Source: Acidobacteriota bacterium
GTDB taxonomy: Bacteria > Acidobacteriota > Terriglobia > Terriglobales > Acidobacteriaceae
Assembly: GCA_023265315.1 (NCBI GenBank)
Contig: JAHFUA010000013.1
Coordinates: 1-37,119, forward strand
Direction: 5' to 3'
Length of the DNA: 37,119 bases
Shown here piece by piece: positions 25,138-32,643 of this stretch. The translations under genes were made by a program, and so were the position numbers. Under the pieces are notes generated by a model. It made no database searches. It was not told the origin of the DNA and saw nothing but the letters and a program-made list of their open reading frames with translations. Every line of letters begins with the position of its first letter. The first letter of the stretch is position 1.

Positions 25138-26363
25138 CAACGCTGCACCACCCGCACCGCCAGGCCGTCCATCAGCGGATGGTTATCGACTGCGCTGAGG
25201 GCGACCCAGGCGTCGTCGGGCAGGCCGCTGGTGATCTCGATGCGCGTGGGATTGGAAACCGAAGTGGTGACGTTGCGGCGCTTCAGTTCGCCGTTGACGA
25301 TCTCGAAGACGTACTGTTTGCCGTTGTCCTGGCGGATGGCTTCGCGCGAGACGGTCAGCACATTGTTTTCCTGGGTGGTGGTGATGGTGACGTTCACGTT
25401 GACGTTGGGCAGCAGCTTCAGGTCGCTGTTGTCCACGGTGCAGGTAATGTCACCCACGTTGCGCGTGCCGAGCTGGGTGACGCTGGTGGGAACACGGGTG
25501 ATGGTCCCCTGCCAGGTGCGGCCAGGGAGCGCGTCCCAGGTGACGGTGACCTTCAGGCCGGTTGCCAGACGGCCGATCTCCGGTTCGTCCACGTAGCCCA
25601 CGACTTGGACTTTGTGCAAATCGGCAACCTGCACCAGCAGGTCGCCGGGATTCACATAAGCGCCGACGCGCACCGGCAGCGAGTACACGATGCCGGCGCG
25701 GGGCGCGCGCACATTGGAGCGGTGCAGCGTGTCCTGTGCTGCCTGATAAGCGGTTTCGGCTTCCTCCTGCTGGGCTTTGACCTTGGCGATCTCCGGGCGC
25801 GAGTAGCGGGAAGTCTCCTTCTGCTGCAGCAGGTTGACCTCGGCCTGGGCGCGCTTGAGGCGATTGCGCGCGTCCTCGACCTCGGCGGCAGAAGCGGCGC
25901 CGCGCTGCTGGAGCTGCTGCATGACGGTGAGATTGCGGTTGGCGGCCTCCAGCTCGGCGCGCGCCTTCACCAGCTCGGACTGGGTGGTGAGAACCTCTTC
26001 GTGTGTCCCGCCCGCCTCGATGGAGTGCAGGTCGGCTTGGGCAGCCTTCAGACGGGCCAGGGCCTTGGCCGCTTCGGTGCGGGCCCCGGCGTCATCGAGC
26101 TGGAGGAGCAACTGCCCGGCCTTCACGCGGTCGCCCGCATGCACCAGCACGCGGTGCACGGTGGTGGCAGCAGGAGCGTGAGCCTCGAAATTGTCCACTG
26201 GGCGGACCTTGCCGTTGGTGGCGATAGTGTTGGTGATGTTCTCGCGGAGGACGTGATCGGCGCGCACCGGGACCTCGTTCCCGCGCAGGGAAGCGAACGC
26301 CGCCAGCAGGATGACCGCTACTGCCGTCCCAGCTACGATCAACATCAACCGCTTGCTATGCAT
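25137..26363 (-). CDS. HlyD/RND-type periplasmic adaptor protein
   Basis: A 408-residue membrane-fusion protein. One N-terminal membrane helix (about residues 6-25) leads into the split lipoyl domain (VHRVLVHAGDRVKAGQLLLQLDD ... VRAPRAGIVYSLPVRVGAYVNPGDLLVQVADLHKVQVVGYVDE). Between these lies a long coiled-coil hairpin rich in Ala/Glu/Gln. A beta-barrel and a membrane-proximal domain follow. It bridges an inner-membrane pump and a TolC channel. No pump gene (RND, MacB or other ABC) is found in this operon. The start at 26363 is an ATG; a TTG at 26372 with AAGG upstream is an alternative. Confidence 0.9.
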   Translation of the reverse strand: MHSKRLMLIVAGTAVAVILLAAFASLRGNEVPVRADHVLRENITNTIATNGKVRPVDNFEAHAPAATTVHRVLVHAGDRVKAGQLLLQLDDAGARTEAAKALARLKAAQADLHSIEAGGTHEEVLTTQSELVKARAELEAANRNLTVMQQLQQRGAASAAEVEDARNRLKRAQAEVNLLQQKETSRYSRPEIAKVKAQQEEAETAYQAAQDTLHRSNVRAPRAGIVYSLPVRVGAYVNPGDLLVQVADLHKVQVVGYVDEPEIGRLATGLKVTVTWDALPGRTWQGTITRVPTSVTQLGTRNVGDITCTVDNSDLKLLPNVNVNVTITTTQENNVLTVSREAIRQDNGKQYVFEIVNGELKRRNVTTSVSNPTRIEITSGLPDDAWVALSAVDNHPLMDGLAVRVVQR

Positions 26364-26420
26364 GTAGTCCAAACTGCCTTACCCTTCAGGCGATTAGAGG
26401 CGGTGATTCCAGCAAAGCCC

Positions 26421-26426
26421 AGTATA
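26421..26426 (-). promoter_or_regulatory. Candidate -10 box of efflux operon
   Basis: TATACT on the minus strand, 57 bases before the adaptor ATG. No clear -35 box at 16-18 bases upstream. Confidence 0.35.
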
Positions 26427-26544
26427 GTCCCGGGCCCTCGACAGATGTTACCTCCGCGCGCAGAAAATGCGTGCCGGGAAGGCATGTTGGCGAACTCGGT
26501 TCCCTGAAATGTATCCGTAGTCGGTTGGATGCGGCGAAAAAGTC

Positions 26545-26620
26545 GTTGGTTGTTGGTCTTTGGTCATGGGCAAGAATGTCCGGGGCAAACGACCAACCAC
26601 TTCCGACCAACCAGCTGCTT
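26545..26620. repeat. Intergenic inverted-repeat mosaic, GGTTGTTGGTC unit
   Basis: GTCGTTGGTTGTTGGTCTTTG at the left is answered by CGACCAACCAC and CGACCAACCAG at the right. Reading frames through it are only shadows. It lies just before the queF -10 box. Confidence 0.7.
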
Positions 26621-26638
26621 CTGCCCTACAATGTGCGC

Positions 26639-27067
26639 ATGCCGAAGAAGCCCTCCTACACGCCGCAGCATGCGCGCTCGGGGCTGAGCGCGCCTTTCCC
26701 GCAGATCGAGACCTGGCCCAATCAGTTTCCCGCCTACGAGATCGTGATCGACGCGCCCGAGTTCACCGCCGTGTGTCCCAAAACAGGGCTGCCGGATTTC
26801 GGCGTGATCACCCTGCGCTACATGCCCGACCGGCGCTGCCTGGAGCTGAAGTCGTTCAAGGAATACCTGCTGCGTTACCGGGAGCTGGGGATCTTCCAGG
26901 AGAACGTCGTCAACCGCGTGCTGGAGGACGTAGTGCGGGCGGCGCGTCCGGTGTGGGCGGTGGTGCGGGGCGAGTTCCGGCCGCGGGGCGGCATCGGCAC
27001 CGTGGTGGAGGCGCGCTGGCCGCGTCCTGACGAACGCCATGGACCGCCGCCGAGGAAAGAGAAATGA
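26639..27067 (+). CDS. queF: NADPH-dependent 7-cyano-7-deazaguanine reductase QueF
   Basis: A 142-residue unimodal QueF (T-fold), which reduces preQ0 to preQ1 in queuosine biosynthesis. FTAVCPKTGLPDFG carries the nucleophilic cysteine (C46) that forms the thioimide with preQ0 and the conserved Asp (D53). LELKSFKEYLLRYR is the QueF family motif, and IFQENVVNRVLEDV holds the substrate-binding Glu (E89); the residue before it is Gln where B. subtilis has His. FRPRGGIGT closes the fold. The ATG at 26639 has no Shine-Dalgarno sequence, but TACAAT at 26627-26632 suggests a leaderless message. It overlaps the DinB-fold gene by four bases. Confidence 0.92.
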   Translation: MPKKPSYTPQHARSGLSAPFPQIETWPNQFPAYEIVIDAPEFTAVCPKTGLPDFGVITLRYMPDRRCLELKSFKEYLLRYRELGIFQENVVNRVLEDVVRAARPVWAVVRGEFRPRGGIGTVVEARWPRPDERHGPPPRKEK

Positions 27068-27582
27068 ACGACCTGCTGCGCTTCGTGCTCCACCACGTCG
27101 AGGACGAATGGGACCGCTTCCTGCATGAGTTCGTGCAGTTCACCCCCGAAGCCTTCATTTGGCAACCGGACCCGAACCTGCACTCTATCGGCTGGCACGT
27201 GCGGCACGTCATCGAGTGGCGCTACGCGCTGGTGCACGTGTGGATCGGCGGCCAGCCCAACGAAGAGAAGCTCTGCTGCCTGGGTTGGGAGAACGATGCG
27301 CAGATCGGCAAGCTGGCGGCCAATCCCGGCCAGTGGTACGAGCCGAAGTTCACGGTGCAGGAAACGGTGCAGTTCGCCGACCGCGTGCGCGCGCTGACCA
27401 ATCCCGAGATTGCAGCGCTTCCGCCCGCGCGCTTCTCGGAGGAGATTGTCTTCCCCTGGCGGCCCAACCGGGTGCTGGACGAGATCTTCGAGGAGACGCG
27501 GCACTCGGCGCTGCATCGTGGCCAGGTGCGCGAGCTGAAGAAGCTGTATGCCCGCAGGCAGTCATTGGTCGGTGGCAGTTAG
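27064..27582 (+). CDS. DinB-fold protein
   Basis: A 172-residue protein of the DinB/YfiT four-helix fold. HSIGWHVRHVIEWRYALVHVWIGG places two candidate metal-binding histidines at residues 45 and 48, and EETRHSALHRGQVRELKKLY near residue 145-160 supplies the other histidines. Family members include metal-dependent thiol transferases (mycothiol or bacillithiol), but many have no known role. Its start overlaps queF (ATGA), suggesting shared expression. The last residues (RRQSLVGGS) and stop are encoded by the mosaic that follows, so the native end was probably slightly shorter. Confidence 0.85.
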   Translation: MNDLLRFVLHHVEDEWDRFLHEFVQFTPEAFIWQPDPNLHSIGWHVRHVIEWRYALVHVWIGGQPNEEKLCCLGWENDAQIGKLAANPGQWYEPKFTVQETVQFADRVRALTNPEIAALPPARFSEEIVFPWRPNRVLDEIFEETRHSALHRGQVRELKKLYARRQSLVGGS

Positions 27583-27640
27583 CCGTTGGCACGGCAAGAA
27601 AAGGCTAACGACCAACCGCCAACGACTAACGACAGTTGGC
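27560..27640. repeat. Intergenic inverted-repeat mosaic, TTGGTCG/CTAACGAC unit
   Basis: CATTGGTCGGTGGCAGTTAG and CCGTTGGC at the left are answered by GCTAACGACCAACCGCCAACG and ACTAACGAC at the right. It includes the DinB-fold gene's stop codon and abuts the MFS promoter. Confidence 0.75.
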
Positions 27641-27641
27641 G

Positions 27642-27650
27642 TGCTATAGT
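27642..27650 (+). promoter_or_regulatory. Extended -10 box of the MFS-glycosyltransferase operon
   Basis: TGCTATAGT: an extended -10 (TGn) with TATAGT, 11 bases before the ATG at 27662. The transcript would have a leader of only about five bases. Confidence 0.55.
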
Positions 27651-27661
27651 CGCCCGACTGG

Positions 27662-28897
27662 ATGGCGCGAAAAACCTATCCCCTGGCCACGCTGGCGTTG
27701 CTGACGGCGATCAACTTTGTCAATTACATCGACCGCTCGGTTTTGTTCGCAGTTCAGCCGCTGGTGCAGGCGGAGTTCAAGTTCAGCGACACCGAATACG
27801 GGCTGCTGACCACGTCCTTCTTCATCTTCTACATGGCGGTGGCGCCGTTCATCGGCATGGCCGCCGACCGCTACTCGCGCAAGTGGATCGTTTTCACCGG
27901 CATCTTCCTGTGGAGCGGCGCCACCCTGCTGACCGCGGTCGCGCATGATTACTCGACCTTGCTGGTGCGGCACACCGTGGTGGCCATCGGGGAATCGAGC
28001 TACGCCACCATCGCCCCGGCGCTGCTCGCCGACCTGTTCCCCGAAGAGCGCCGCGGACGCATGCTCTCCATCTTCTACCTGGCGATCCCGGTGGGCACGG
28101 CCATGGGATACATCCTGGGCGGCTCGCTCGGCCACCACTTCGGATGGCGCGCGCCGTTCTACGTGGCCGCGCTGCCGGGATTCCTGTTCGCGCTGGTCTT
28201 CCTCTTCCTTCCTGAACCGGAGCGAGGAGCGAGCGATCATCTGACAGCCACGCCCGACCGCGCCACACTCCGCGGACTCGCGCACAACGGCGCCTTCTGG
28301 ACGGCAACGCTGGGCATGGCCATGATGACCTTCGCCTTGGGCGGCATCTCCGTCTTCCTGCCGAAGTTCCTTTCGCAATACCGGGGGATGTCGCTGGACC
28401 GCGCCAACCTGCTGCTGGGCGCCAGCATCGGCGCCAACGGCATCGTGGCCACGCTATTCGGCGGCTGGCTCGGCGACCGCCTGCTGGGCAAGACGGATGC
28501 GGCGTACTACCTGGTGTCGGGAGCGGGCATGGCGCTGGGAATTCCGGCGATGGCGGTGGCGCTGTACGTGGCCGGGCCGCCGATGATGCCGGCCATCGTG
28601 GTGGCGGAATTCTTGCTCTTGATGAACACCGGGCCGCTGAATGCCGCGATCGTGAACTCGGTGAGCGCGCCGATCCGCTCCAGCGCCATCGGCGTGAACC
28701 TGATCGTGATCCACCTGCTGGGCGACGCTTTTTCGCCGCCGCTGATGGGCTACATTTCGGACCGCAGCTCGCTGCCCGCGGCGTTCATCGCCGCCATCGT
28801 GGCCATCGCGCTCTCGGCCGGGGTGCTGTTCTACGGCATGCGCTATGCGCCGCGCCTGGGAGCGGTTCGGCTGGATGCGGTGGAAGCGGAAATCTGA
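27662..28897 (+). CDS. Major facilitator superfamily transporter, Spinster-like
   Basis: A 411-residue, 12-helix transporter. INFVNYIDRSVLFAVQPLVQAEF in the first helix, the loop 2-3 motif GMAADRYSRKWIVF and GESSYATIAPALLADLFPEERRGRMLSIFYLAIPVGTAMGYILGG match the Spinster branch of the MFS, whose members export lipids such as sphingosine-1-phosphate in animals. Bacterial substrates of this branch are mostly unknown. There is no Shine-Dalgarno sequence; the start follows from the -10 box and the standard N-terminus. TGATG overlap with the glycosyltransferase gene implies coupled translation, so a lipid or glycolipid substrate is possible. Confidence 0.88.
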   Translation: MARKTYPLATLALLTAINFVNYIDRSVLFAVQPLVQAEFKFSDTEYGLLTTSFFIFYMAVAPFIGMAADRYSRKWIVFTGIFLWSGATLLTAVAHDYSTLLVRHTVVAIGESSYATIAPALLADLFPEERRGRMLSIFYLAIPVGTAMGYILGGSLGHHFGWRAPFYVAALPGFLFALVFLFLPEPERGASDHLTATPDRATLRGLAHNGAFWTATLGMAMMTFALGGISVFLPKFLSQYRGMSLDRANLLLGASIGANGIVATLFGGWLGDRLLGKTDAAYYLVSGAGMALGIPAMAVALYVAGPPMMPAIVVAEFLLLMNTGPLNAAIVNSVSAPIRSSAIGVNLIVIHLLGDAFSPPLMGYISDRSSLPAAFIAAIVAIALSAGVLFYGMRYAPRLGAVRLDAVEAEI

Positions 28898-30093
28898 TGC
28901 ACATCTTCTGGTGGCTGCTCGGCGGAGCGCTCGCGGGGGTCTGGGTGGACCGCATGCAGGACGCCGTCCGTGGCATGCGGCATGTGGCCGACATCACGCG
29001 CCCGGAGTGGGACCGGCGTCTCCGGCACATGCCGCGCGTGAGCATCGTCGTGCCGGCTCGCGACGAGCAGGAGCAGGTCGCGGCGGCGCTGGCGTCGTTC
29101 GCCGCTCAGGATTATGAGAATCTCGAGATCATTGCCGTCGATGACCGCTCGCGCGACTCGACCGGCGAGGTCATGGCGCGCGCGGCGCGCGCGGCGATCG
29201 CAGCCCGCCCCGGGCTGCGCTTCGAGGTGCTGCACGTCCGCGAGCTGCCTGCCGGCTGGCTGGGCAAAACGCACGCCATGTGGCTGGCAGCCGGGCGCGC
29301 GACCGGCGAGTGGATCCTGTTCACCGACGCCGACGTCAAGCTGCACCCGGACGCCCTGCGGCGGGCCATCGCCCACGCCGAAGAAGTGAAAGCTGACCAC
29401 CTCGTCCTGTTTCCCACCCACGCCCTCGAGACCGTGGGCGAGAGCATGGTGATCGCCGGCTTTGGGATGTTGTTCGTCTTCGGCAACCGGCCGTGGAAGG
29501 TCTCGGATCCCAAGGCGAAGGACTCCATGGGGCTGGGATCGTTCAACCTGGTGCGCAAGAGCGTGTACGAAAGCATCGGGACTTTTCGCGCCCTGCGCCT
29601 GGAAGTGGTGGATGACATCAAGCTGGGACAGTCGGTGAAATTGCGCGGCTTTTCACAGCACAACGTGCTCGGTCGCGGACTGCTCGAGTTGCACTGGGGA
29701 CACGGCGGGCTGGGGATCGTGCGCAACCTGACCAAGAACCTGTTCGCGGTGTTGGACTATCGCTGGCCGCGTGCGCTGGGAGCGTGCCTGCTGCTGGTGG
29801 TGCTGAACGTCCTGCCGTTCCTGGGCGTGTGGCTGGCGCCGGGGAGGTCGAAGATCGCATTCGCAATTGCCATCGCCGCCATCGCGGTGCTGTACGTCGG
29901 GATGTACCGAACATCACGCATCTCTCCGGCGTACGTCCTGCTGCATCCGTTCAACAGCCTTATCATCGCCTACGCGCTGCTGCGCTCGATGGCGGCGACG
30001 CTGTGGCACGGCGGCGTAGTGTGGCGCGGGACGAAATATGAGCTGGAGGAATTGAGAGGAGGCAGGAAGCAGGGAATAGGGAGTAGGGAGTAA
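28897..30093 (+). CDS. Family 2 glycosyltransferase, membrane-bound
   Basis: A 398-residue GT2-family enzyme. VSIVVPARDEQEQ (residues 48-60) begins the nucleotide-sugar fold; the Asp pair VDD is at 81-83, the metal-binding TDAD at 143-146, and EVVDDIKLGQSVK at 236-248 holds the likely catalytic acid. KTHAMWLAAGRATGEWILFTDAD is typical of HpnB-like (hopanoid-associated) and carotenoid-type transferases. N- and C-terminal hydrophobic helices (about 4-18, 290-350) anchor it in the membrane. It likely transfers a sugar to a lipid acceptor. Coupled to the MFS gene by a one-base overlap. The last ~12 residues (GGRKQGIGSRE) are encoded by an AGGAAGC mosaic. Confidence 0.85.
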   Translation: MHIFWWLLGGALAGVWVDRMQDAVRGMRHVADITRPEWDRRLRHMPRVSIVVPARDEQEQVAAALASFAAQDYENLEIIAVDDRSRDSTGEVMARAARAAIAARPGLRFEVLHVRELPAGWLGKTHAMWLAAGRATGEWILFTDADVKLHPDALRRAIAHAEEVKADHLVLFPTHALETVGESMVIAGFGMLFVFGNRPWKVSDPKAKDSMGLGSFNLVRKSVYESIGTFRALRLEVVDDIKLGQSVKLRGFSQHNVLGRGLLELHWGHGGLGIVRNLTKNLFAVLDYRWPRALGACLLLVVLNVLPFLGVWLAPGRSKIAFAIAIAAIAVLYVGMYRTSRISPAYVLLHPFNSLIIAYALLRSMAATLWHGGVVWRGTKYELEELRGGRKQGIGSRE

Positions 30094-30095
30094 GA
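30057..30095. repeat. AGGCAGGAAGC / GGGAGTAGGG repeat at glycosyltransferase end
   Basis: GAGGCAGGAAGCAGGGAATAG and GGAGTAGGGAGTAAG continue the AGGAAGC unit of 9815-9887 and 12388-12420. The transferase stop codon (TAA, 30091-30093) is part of this repeat. Confidence 0.65.
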
Positions 30096-30112
30096 CCCCT
30101 AGGCAGATCAAA

Positions 30113-31015
30113 TCACTGCCGCCGCGCGAATCCCTTCGTGTCCTCGTACGCAACCGTGGGCTTCGCCTTGCCGTTGGCGGCGCGCACAGGTCTCTGCGGC
30201 ACGGGGTCCCCATCGCGCGCCGCTTTTGCGCGTGATGGGGTGGCAGGCAGCGCGCCGATCAGCTTCTGGGTGTAGGGATGTTGCGGCGATTCCAGGATCT
30301 TCTCCGTGCTCCCGCACTCGACGATGTCGCCCTCGTGCAGGATGGCGATGCGGTGGCAGATGGAGGCCACCGAGAGCAGGTCGTGCGAAATATAAAGGAT
30401 GGCTGTCCCCAACTCGCGGTTCAGGCGCGCGAACAGCCCCAGGATCTCGGCCTGGGTGATGACGTCGAGCGCGCTGGTGGGCTCGTCGGCGATCAGCAAC
30501 GCCGGGCGGTGCAGCACGGCCATGGCGATGAGCACGCGCTGCGCCTGTCCCACGCTCAATTGCGAGGCATGGCGGTGCAGAAACTCTTCATGGGCGGGAA
30601 GGCTCACGTTGGTGAGCGCCGCCGCGATGCTCGCCTGGCAATCGAAGGATGGTCCCGTGGCGTGCGCTTTCCAGGCCTCCCGCAACTGTGTGCCGATGCT
30701 CAGCGCCGGGTTCAGCGAGGAGAGCGGGCTCTGCAGCACCAGGCCGATCTGCTTGCCGCGCAGGGCGCGCAGCTCGCGCTCCTTCATTTTCATCAGGTCG
30801 TTGCCCTGGAGGTAGATGCTGCCCTCGGCCCTGCCCCCCTTCAACTCCAGCAGCCGCAGGATAGCCAGCGCCATCGTGCTTTTCCCCGAACCGCTCTGCC
30901 CGATCAGCCCGAGGATCTCTCCCCGCCGCATCTGCAGGAATGTATTGCGCAGCACCGGCAGCTTGTTGCGGTAGCCCGCCGTGAGGCAAAGGGAGAGGAA
31001 TGGCTGTTCGCGCAC
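30113..31015 (-). CDS. Peptide-type ABC importer ATP-binding protein
   Basis: A 300-residue ATPase of the OppD/DppD type. Walker A GQSGSGKST is at 39-47, the Q-loop is in IGLVLQSPLSSLNPALSIG, the signature is LSVGQAQR, Walker B is ALLIADEPTSALD, and the C-terminal HPYTQKLIGALPATP is the OppD/OppF hallmark. I choose the GTG at 31015, two bases after the upstream stop (31018); a TTG at 31021 overlaps that stop. The frame runs on to 31330 but that part shadows the substrate-binding gene. It is the only ATPase in the operon, whereas OppDF/DppDF systems have two, so it probably works as a homodimer or with a distant partner. Confidence 0.9.
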   Translation of the reverse strand: MREQPFLSLCLTAGYRNKLPVLRNTFLQMRRGEILGLIGQSGSGKSTMALAILRLLELKGGRAEGSIYLQGNDLMKMKERELRALRGKQIGLVLQSPLSSLNPALSIGTQLREAWKAHATGPSFDCQASIAAALTNVSLPAHEEFLHRHASQLSVGQAQRVLIAMAVLHRPALLIADEPTSALDVITQAEILGLFARLNRELGTAILYISHDLLSVASICHRIAILHEGDIVECGSTEKILESPQHPYTQKLIGALPATPSRAKAARDGDPVPQRPVRAANGKAKPTVAYEDTKGFARRQ

Positions 31016-31017
31016 GA

Positions 31018-32643
31018 TCAACGTTTGCCCGCAGTCTGGACGCCCACGCTGAGCGTCTCGATGTTCCAGTAAGTCTGCGGCCGCAGCACTACCGGGCTGG
31101 CGTTGGCCACCGTGGCCGCCACAGCCGAGAGCGCATTCTTGTTGACTAGATAAATAAACGGCTGCTGCTCGACCGCGATCTCCTGCACCCGGTCGAAGCA
31201 GGTCTTGCGCCTGGCGGGCTCGAGGCTGGCGGCTTGCTCTTTCATCAGGCGGTCGATCTCGGCTTCCCAGGCGGTCTCCGGCAACTTCTGCCGCGGGTTC
31301 CACTGGTGGTTCTCGGCCGAGCTCAGCCACAAGTTCATCTGCGCGTTGGGATCGAGGTCCATGTTGACCATGCCCAGCAGCGCTCCTTCATAGTTGTAGG
31401 ACTCGGTGATGCGCTCGATCAGCGACGCGAAGTCGAGCGTCACCACGTGCACTGTGATCCCCACCTTGGCCAAGTCCTGCTGGATCATGGTAGCCATGCG
31501 CTCGCGCGGCTTGTTGCCGGCGTTGGTGATGATGGAGAATTCGACGGCGTGCCCCTCGCGGTCGCGCAGCGAAGCGCCTTGCAGGCGGAAGCCGTCCTGC
31601 TGCAAGAGGCGCAGGGCGCCGCTGGGATCGTAGGCCGGGGCGTGCAGCTTGGCGTTGAACCAGAACTTGTTCGCCGACGAGATCGGGCCAACGGCCGGCT
31701 GCGCGTGTCCGCCATAGACCACACGGCTGAGATCGGCGCGGTTGACGGCCGCAGAGACGGCGCGACGGAAATTCGTGGAGCGGAACCACGCGCGCTTGTA
31801 AGCTGGGATGGGCGCGTTCGGCACCTGGTTGAACCACATCTGCTCGGAATCGAGGCCCGGCCCAGCATCATGGACCAGCGACGGCGACTGCTTCGCCAGC
31901 CGGTCGAAGTACTCGCTGTCCAGCCAGTTGATCAGGTCGATGTCGCCGCGGCGAAAGTTCATCATCTCGATATCGCGGTTGGGCTGAATGCCGAGGCGGA
32001 CGGAGTCGAGATAGGGCAGTTGGCGTCCGGCCGCGTCGCGCCGCCAGTAATTGGGATTGCGCTTCAAGAGCACGTAGGAATCGGGCTTGTAGTCGGCCAC
32101 GTAGAACGGCCCCAGGGCCGCGCGCTGCTTGTTGGCCGAGCGCGAGGAGACGATTGCCACCTGGTCGAAGAGCTTGTCCAGGCCGGCAACCGGCGCGGGA
32201 AAGGCGATGGTGATGCGCGCCGGCGAATCCACGTGCGTGCGCACCGCGCCCGCGCCGGAGCGGAAGGAGTCGGCGGTGGGCGAGTGCAGCGCCGGATCCA
32301 TCAGCCGCTGGACGGTCGCGGCCACGTCCGCAGCGGAGAACGGCGTGCCGTCGGAATAGTAAACGCGCTCGCGCAGGTCGAAGGTGATGCTGCGGCCGTC
32401 GCGCGCGATCTTCCAGGAGGCGGCCAGTTCGGGCTCAGCCTGCTGCGTCCGCCGGTTGACGCGCACCAGCACCCCGCCGGTCAGGTAGCGGATGGTCTCG
32501 GAAGCGTCATCGGCCACCAGCAGCGGGTCGAAGGTCTTGGGGTCCGAGTGCAGGTAGAACCGCAGTTCCCCGCCGGACTGGCCCAGGGCTGCCGAGAGCG
32601 AAAGCAACAGGAACACCACCAACGCCAGCGGACGGCGCTTCAT
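31018..32643 (-). CDS. Peptide/nickel-type ABC transporter substrate-binding protein
   Basis: A 541-residue extracytoplasmic binding protein of the SBP_bac_5 family. A signal peptide (KRRPLALVVFLLLSLSAALG) is followed by FYLHSDPKTFDPLLVADDASE, WKIARDGRSITFDLRERVYYSDGTPFSAADVAATVQRLMDP and PYLDSVRLGIQPNRDIEMMNFRRGDIDLINW, all typical of the family. There is no lipobox cysteine, so it may be periplasmic rather than a lipoprotein. The ligand may be an oligopeptide but cannot be read. The four-base ATGA overlap with the permease and the near-touching ATPase make this one transcription unit. Confidence 0.93.
   Translation of the reverse strand: MKRRPLALVVFLLLSLSAALGQSGGELRFYLHSDPKTFDPLLVADDASETIRYLTGGVLVRVNRRTQQAEPELAASWKIARDGRSITFDLRERVYYSDGTPFSAADVAATVQRLMDPALHSPTADSFRSGAGAVRTHVDSPARITIAFPAPVAGLDKLFDQVAIVSSRSANKQRAALGPFYVADYKPDSYVLLKRNPNYWRRDAAGRQLPYLDSVRLGIQPNRDIEMMNFRRGDIDLINWLDSEYFDRLAKQSPSLVHDAGPGLDSEQMWFNQVPNAPIPAYKRAWFRSTNFRRAVSAAVNRADLSRVVYGGHAQPAVGPISSANKFWFNAKLHAPAYDPSGALRLLQQDGFRLQGASLRDREGHAVEFSIITNAGNKPRERMATMIQQDLAKVGITVHVVTLDFASLIERITESYNYEGALLGMVNMDLDPNAQMNLWLSSAENHQWNPRQKLPETAWEAEIDRLMKEQAASLEPARRKTCFDRVQEIAVEQQPFIYLVNKNALSAVAATVANASPVVLRPQTYWNIETLSVGVQTAGKR

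Noticed and set aside
26380-26638. Possible preQ1 riboswitch before queF
   Set aside because: No preQ1-I or preQ1-II core (A-rich tail, conserved stem-loop) could be found; the region is a repeat mosaic and a -10 box close to the ATG argues against a leader.
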